From: JAJDFU01 sp964641965
GTDB lineage: Bacteria > Bacteroidota > Bacteroidia > Chitinophagales > Saprospiraceae
Direction of reading: 5' to 3'
NCBI GenBank assembly: GCA_964641965.1
Contig: CAZXLD010000059.1
Location: 1 to 26,358 of the forward strand
DNA: 26,358 nt
Part shown: positions 24,808-26,358 of the stretch, in pieces
How the letters are laid out: every line of letters starts with the position of its first letter
Position numbering within the stretch: position 1 is the first letter of the stretch
Made by a program: the position numbers and the translations under genes
The notes under the pieces: generated by a model
The model's database searches: none
Told to the model about the DNA's origin: nothing
What the model saw: only the letters and a program-made list of their open reading frames with translations

Positions 24808-25015
24808 ATAATTGGACAAAGGTATGCTCAAAGAGTGCCAAAAGTAGTGATTGCCGTTTTATCTCCGAAAATAATGTGACTTACTCGGGCTAAAGGATTT
24901 CTTCCAAACAGGTTTCTCTGGTTACCTTTTTTGAATTCGAGCTGGCTATTGTATGGGTTTGACCATCCGATAATTTGATACATTAGCGCCTTGATCATCC
25001 GTTTGGCTTGCTGGA

Positions 25016-25047
25016 TTTGATTAATTCGGAAATGGCTTGTCTTTTTG
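25016..25047 (+). promoter_or_regulatory. Bacteroidota-type promoter of the right-edge membrane gene
   Basis: TTTG (25016-25019) is followed after 20 nt by TCTTTTTG (25040-25047), one mismatch from TAnnTTTG. Transcription would start near 25054, about 50 nt before the ATG at 25103. The spacing and order fit the Bacteroidota consensus. Confidence 0.45.
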
Positions 25048-25102
25048 TGCCTTTCCACAAGCAAATCGAACGGAAGTTCCAGATGTAAAATGAAGCGGCT
25101 TT

Positions 25103-26358
25103 ATGGGATCTACGGATTCGAATACAAGCAATATCCTAAGGTGGATTTTTCTCGGTACTGTCCTGCTCTTTCTGTTGCTTACCGCCATGGTAACAGCCGC
25201 TCGGAATATATTTGGTCCCTACCTCAGCCCCGTGATCTGGTTTTTGGCCGGGATGGCTTTTTGTGGATCATGCTGGTACTTGATTTATAAAAATGAGTTG
25301 CCCAAACTCCAAGTAGCCTTTACGCTGCATTGGAAAGATTATACCCCGATTGGAATATTGGTACTGGGAATAGCCGCTACAGCCTGGAAATTCTCCACCA
25401 TTTTACCGCAATATCCGATCGATCCCATGATTTCGGATGTTATTCCGGCGCTGCAGCAGTATGTAGGTCGATTTTTGAGCGGTGCAGATGTTTATGCTCC
25501 AATGAAGCTTGCCACCTGGACTATTTTTCCCAATTATATGCCCTTGCGCTGGATGGTTTTCATTCCGGCTGAATGGATGGGGATGGATTATCGCTGGTGG
25601 GCACAGATCGTCTTTTACGCCTCCTTGGTCCCTTGGTATATTTGGTTGGTTCGAACGAATCGCCCTCGGTGGCTCAAGAACTTTTTGGCTTTGGTACCTG
25701 TAACGGCATTTTCCATTTTACTGTGGGGCGATCCCCCCTTTTGGGGTATGGTGGTCGAACAAATGTTTGTCGCCTTCTACCTTTTTTTAGGCTATGCGCT
25801 TATCAAGAGATCTCCTGTCCTGATCGGGATTGGAATCCTGTTCTGTTTGCTTTCCCGTTTTTCCATCAGTTTTTGGCTGCCTGTTTTTTTCCTGGCCTAT
25901 TTAATCCATCAAGGATGGAAGAAAACATTTGTGGTCGGGGCGGTAATTGCGGTTGGCATACTGGTATTTTTTGTATTTCCATTCCTAACGAAAGACAGTC
26001 AGATCTTTTCGAAGAGTATGGGCTATTACGATACAGCTATACTGGATCAGTGGAAGGTTCAATATTGGCAACAACCTGAGGATGTCCCTTATTACATGAA
26101 CAATGGCTTAAGCTTCTCCTACTATTTTTATTCCCTGGTAGATGGGGATGAACGTACGAAATTGGATGCGGCTAAATTTTGGCATCTGGCAGGTAGTTTG
26201 GCAGGAGCAATACTATTGTTTGGGTTGTATTTCACCTCCCCGATCTGGAAGCAGCGGTGGCCATCCTTTTGGCTCGTAGGGCTGGCTTTTTACCTGATCG
26301 TTTTTTATAGTTTCTTTTACATGCCATTCCCCTATTTGTATATGATGCCTATGATGGT
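25103..26358 (+). CDS. Polytopic membrane protein, GT-C (GT87/DUF2029-like), truncated by window edge
   Basis: An uninterrupted frame of 418 codons running off the right edge, so the C-terminus is missing. The ATG at 25103 is the first after an in-frame TGA at 25091. The protein (MGSTDSNTSNILRWIFLGTV) has many membrane segments, about nine in the visible part. A soluble loop (about residues 115-160) carries SGADVYAPMKLATW and PNYMPLRWMVFIPAEW. The D-V-Y...Y-x-P-L pattern is reminiscent of GT87/DUF2029 polyprenyl-linked mannosyltransferases. LSRFSISFWLPVFFLAYLI is a further conserved-looking helix. The glycosyltransferase assignment is by this resemblance only. Confidence 0.85.
   Translation, partial: MGSTDSNTSNILRWIFLGTVLLFLLLTAMVTAARNIFGPYLSPVIWFLAGMAFCGSCWYLIYKNELPKLQVAFTLHWKDYTPIGILVLGIAATAWKFSTILPQYPIDPMISDVIPALQQYVGRFLSGADVYAPMKLATWTIFPNYMPLRWMVFIPAEWMGMDYRWWAQIVFYASLVPWYIWLVRTNRPRWLKNFLALVPVTAFSILLWGDPPFWGMVVEQMFVAFYLFLGYALIKRSPVLIGIGILFCLLSRFSISFWLPVFFLAYLIHQGWKKTFVVGAVIAVGILVFFVFPFLTKDSQIFSKSMGYYDTAILDQWKVQYWQQPEDVPYYMNNGLSFSYYFYSLVDGDERTKLDAAKFWHLAGSLAGAILLFGLYFTSPIWKQRWPSFWLVGLAFYLIVFYSFFYMPFPYLYMMPMM

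Noticed and set aside
24828..25064. A 78-codon minus-strand frame that overlaps the GT2 start by ATGA
   Set aside because: Its start lies on the putative promoter of the divergent membrane gene (25016-25047) and only 38 nt from that gene's ATG. The product is a basic, N/Q-rich peptide I do not recognise. The 4-nt overlap alone is weak evidence, since the GT2 gene probably starts further in at 24807.

Overview
This window looks like chromosomal DNA of a Bacteroidota bacterium, probably of the Saprospiria type. The indicators are a PorP/SprF-like type IX secretion (T9SS) protein followed by a 1,435-residue multi-domain surface protein with a gliding-motility (CHU_C) C-terminal sorting domain, a DUF2795-like small protein, an exbB-exbD-exbD-tonB-folC run, reversed-order FadB (dehydrogenase first, hydratase last), and promoter-like TTTG/TAnnTTTG elements with few Shine-Dalgarno sequences. 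There are no rRNA or tRNA genes, CRISPR arrays, transposases or phage genes. The assignment rests on recognised families, not on a search.

Layout. 1-267: non-coding DNA holding a degenerate period-7 repeat array. 268-681: a conserved hypothetical gene. 709-3852 (minus): cmk, a putative lipoprotein and an ABC exporter, with overlapping ends. 3972-6736 (minus): a DUF2795-like protein, a secreted transglutaminase-like protein and queA. 6909-8162 (plus): an FtsX/MacB-type permease. 8314-13622 (plus): porP/sprF-like gene and the giant cohesin/Ig/CHU_C protein. 13623-14079: a 457-nt gene-free region with several hairpins and a strong intrinsic terminator. 14080-18111 (minus): a fatty-acid beta-oxidation operon (fadB then fadA) interrupted by a four-helix-bundle (S23/IVP-family) gene. 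18340-19830 (minus): a GT39-like membrane glycosyltransferase. 20016-23933 (plus): TonB-energising operon ending in folC. 24091-24807 (minus): a GT2 glycosyltransferase. 25103 to the edge (plus): a truncated polytopic membrane protein of GT-C type.

The most unusual structure is at 15269-15717. The four-helix-bundle gene inside the fad operon is bracketed by two degenerate heptamer arrays in inverted orientation with the same unit consensus, [AG]GTA[GT]A[TC]. One array ends one base before its start codon and the other begins six bases after its stop. A second, unrelated heptamer family (unit roughly CGACATT) lies at 63-146. Together these suggest a class of small repeat-bounded gene cassettes, or a self-regulating RNA-binding protein with its own binding arrays. 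Nothing here proves mobility or RNA binding.

Functionally the window combines housekeeping genes (cmk, queA, folC, fadA/fadB), envelope energisation (ExbB/ExbD/TonB), surface display by T9SS, and envelope glycosylation or export functions.
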